A stretch of DNA of 7,081 nucleotides from Pseudomonas sp. GTDB taxonomy: Bacteria > Pseudomonadota > Gammaproteobacteria > Pseudomonadales > Pseudomonadaceae. Where the stretch lies: positions 1 to 7,081 of the forward strand of contig JAQZAY010000196.1 in the NCBI GenBank assembly GCA_029239415.1, written 5' to 3'. Shown in pieces: positions 5,478-7,081 of the stretch; the stretch's first letter is position 1; each line of letters begins with the position of its first letter. The position numbers and the translations under genes are program-made. The notes beneath the pieces were generated by a model. It did no database searches. It saw only the letters and a program-made list of their open reading frames with translations, and was not told the origin of the DNA.

Positions 5478-7081
5478 TTATGACTCTCCCCAGGTACTGA
5501 TCAGTCCATGCAAGCCGTGCAAGGGCACAGCCAGCCAGCTTGGCCGGTTTTCGGCTTCGTAAGTGATTTCGTAGGCCGCCTTCTCCAAGGTGAACAGGTC
5601 CAGCGCCGCGCGCTCGCCACTGCCCTGTGTCCAGGCATGGGGCAGCGCGGCGGTGGCTTGGCTGTAGGCCTCGAGAAACGCATGCCGTGAATGGTGCAGG
5701 TACTGCCGGGCGACCCGTTGCCGCGCTTGCTGGGCCGCCTCGGAAAGGTCCACGCCAGAGCTGCCGCGCAGCAACATGGCAGCAGCATAGTCGAACGAGC
5801 GCAGAACACCGCCGACATCTTTGAACGGGCTGAGCTTGGCCCGGCGCTCGTTCAGTGGCCGGGACGGCTCGCCCTCGAAATCGATAAGGTAGGCATCGCC
5901 CTGGCGTACCAGCACCTGCCCCAGGTGCAAGTCGCCATGCACCCGGATCAGCAGGCCACCCTGCGCCTGGTCGGCCAGGGCCTGGACGTTCTGCAGCAGC
6001 CCTTGGCGCTGCTGTTGCAGGTCATCGACCAAGGCCTGCGCGTCACTGTCCAGTGCCCCGCGGTGCTGGGCAAGCAGGTCGAGCGCATGTTCGAGTTCGG
6101 CTGCGATCTGGCAGCCCCACTGCTCGCTGTCCTGCTGGTCGCTGACGCGCGGCGCGAAGGCTTCGTCATCGGTAGACGCCGCTAGGTGCGCATGCATCTC
6201 GCCCAGCCTTTGACCGAACAGCGCCGCGAAGTCCTTCAGCTCGGCCAGCGCATTGGCGCGGCCTTCCTGGTCAGTGACGCCAGGCTCGAGCTCGTCGCGG
6301 ATCGCCCGCTCCAGGGTGTCCTGGGTCCATGCCCAGGCATCGCCCTGATTGCTCAGGTAACCCTGGGCGATCATCAACAGGTGCGGCTGCTGATCGTCCA
6401 CCCGCTCGACCCAGGCCAGCAGTGGCGAGATGTTGGCGAAGCCCGCCGTGGTCAGGTAGGCGCTCATTTCCAGTTCGGGATGGATGCCGCCGTTGACACG
6501 GCGAATGAGCTTGAGCACCAGCTTGTCGCCGACCACCACCGAACTGTTGGATTGCTCGGCGCCCAGGTAGCGCACCGAACTGTCGGCGTTCAGCCCAAGG
6601 CTTGCCAGCTGCTCGGTGGACTCGAAGCGCAATTCGCCCGCACTGCTGGGCAGACGCGTGTGGTGCTGGCAGGCCTGCAAGACAGCGCGCACGAATGGCT
6701 CGAGCACGAAGGCATCGGTGATCAGACCGACCTGGCCTTTGCGGCGGACCCGTGACAATGCCAGCTGCTGCGGCAGTGCGGCTTGCACCTGGTCCTCGGC
6801 CAGCAGGCCGAATGGCAGCTGATAATGGCTGACGGTGCCCTTGCTGGTGACTTCGAGCTCGCTGAGCAGCACGGGCGTGGTGGCGGTGTCCAGGCGCACG
6901 CCATAACGCAGGCGAACCTGGTCGAGCGGTCCTTCCTTGCCGGCGAACCAGCGGCGCTTGGGCAGGTACTGGGGCAGGATGCTGTCCTGCAGGGCGTCTC
7001 GGGAGGGGCTGTCGAGCAATTCTTCCATGCGGGCTTTCAATACCAATGTGGTCAATTCGGGTAACCCCTCGGCAGGTTCGA
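5478..7081 (-). CDS. treS: Trehalose synthase-maltokinase fusion protein, maltokinase part (5' truncated)
   Basis: The visible 533 or so residues are a maltokinase (Pep2/Mak) domain, which phosphorylates maltose with ATP to maltose-1-phosphate, the donor for GlgE. The N-terminal cap has LPKRRWFAGKEG (codons near 6925-6960). The nucleotide-binding part has VVGDKLVLKLIRR with a candidate Lys, then HPELEM. The kinase-like catalytic loop is HGDLHLGQ (Asp codon at 5931-5933), followed by the metal-binding IDFEGEP. A TTG at 7055 could be read as a start, but the frame stays open to the window edge (…EPAEGLPEL before it) and no ribosome site is present there. This fits the Pseudomonas arrangement in which trehalose synthase (GH13) is fused upstream of maltokinase, for a total near 1,100 residues. 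The trehalose synthase half is off the window, so fusion is inferred. TAA at 5478-5480 abuts the glgB ATG. Confidence 0.9.
   Translation of the reverse strand, partial: EPAEGLPELTTLVLKARMEELLDSPSRDALQDSILPQYLPKRRWFAGKEGPLDQVRLRYGVRLDTATTPVLLSELEVTSKGTVSHYQLPFGLLAEDQVQAALPQQLALSRVRRKGQVGLITDAFVLEPFVRAVLQACQHHTRLPSSAGELRFESTEQLASLGLNADSSVRYLGAEQSNSSVVVGDKLVLKLIRRVNGGIHPELEMSAYLTTAGFANISPLLAWVERVDDQQPHLLMIAQGYLSNQGDAWAWTQDTLERAIRDELEPGVTDQEGRANALAELKDFAALFGQRLGEMHAHLAASTDDEAFAPRVSDQQDSEQWGCQIAAELEHALDLLAQHRGALDSDAQALVDDLQQQRQGLLQNVQALADQAQGGLLIRVHGDLHLGQVLVRQGDAYLIDFEGEPSRPLNERRAKLSPFKDVGGVLRSFDYAAAMLLRGSSGVDLSEAAQQARQRVARQYLHHSRHAFLEAYSQATAALPHAWTQGSGERAALDLFTLEKAAYEITYEAENRPSWLAVPLHGLHGLISTWGES

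Noticed and set aside
4248..5483. Long plus-strand frame (411 codons) opposite glgB
   Set aside because: It is antisense to an intact glgB with all catalytic residues. Long antisense open frames are normal in GC-rich Pseudomonas genes, and its translation shows no recognisable domain.
1..7081. Mobile elements, CRISPR arrays, tRNA/rRNA genes, toxin-antitoxin or phage-defence genes
   Set aside because: No transposase, terminal inverted repeats, regularly spaced repeats, tRNA-like cloverleaf or known defence motif was seen, and almost all of the window is explained by seven ordinary genes.

Overview
The window is high-GC DNA with the codon use, gene order and protein families of a fluorescent Pseudomonas, most likely of the P. 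putida type. This rests on family resemblance and gene neighbourhood, not on a database search. Seven genes are supported, two of them cut by the window edges. Coding density is high and there is no sign of an insertion sequence, prophage, CRISPR array, tRNA or rRNA.

Layout. The 3' end of an SCP2-type sterol/lipid-carrier protein (+) enters from the left and stops at 149. It is followed by a long inverted repeat at 214-245. Three minus-strand genes follow, read right to left: a small exported thioredoxin-fold-like protein without cysteines (1547-2020), a 214-bp gap with a strong hairpin and short repeats, a Sco1/SenC copper-chaperone lipoprotein (727-1332), and a periplasmic PCuAC copper chaperone (251-727). 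The last two overlap by one base. A divergently transcribed GlxA-type AraC-family regulator (2197-3204, +) comes next. It converges on glgB (3267-5477, -), and both stop codons of this convergent pair lie in perfect inverted repeats. glgB directly abuts the upstream maltokinase half of a TreS-maltokinase fusion (5478 to beyond 7081, -), whose trehalose synthase half lies outside the window.

How the genes work together. The right half is the end of a GlgE-pathway operon. TreS converts trehalose to maltose, the fused maltokinase makes maltose-1-phosphate, GlgE (presumably just upstream, not in the window) polymerises it, and GlgB introduces alpha-1,6 branches. The left half is a copper-delivery pair of the kind that supplies the CuA site of cytochrome c oxidase, possibly with an accessory exported protein. 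The regulator between the two blocks has an amidase-like sensor domain without a recognisable nucleophile; its target and ligand cannot be read from the sequence.

Nothing here looks like an undescribed system. The best second looks are the hairpin leader of the Sco gene, the cysteine-free exported protein beside the copper chaperones, the non-ATG starts, and the stop-codon hairpins.
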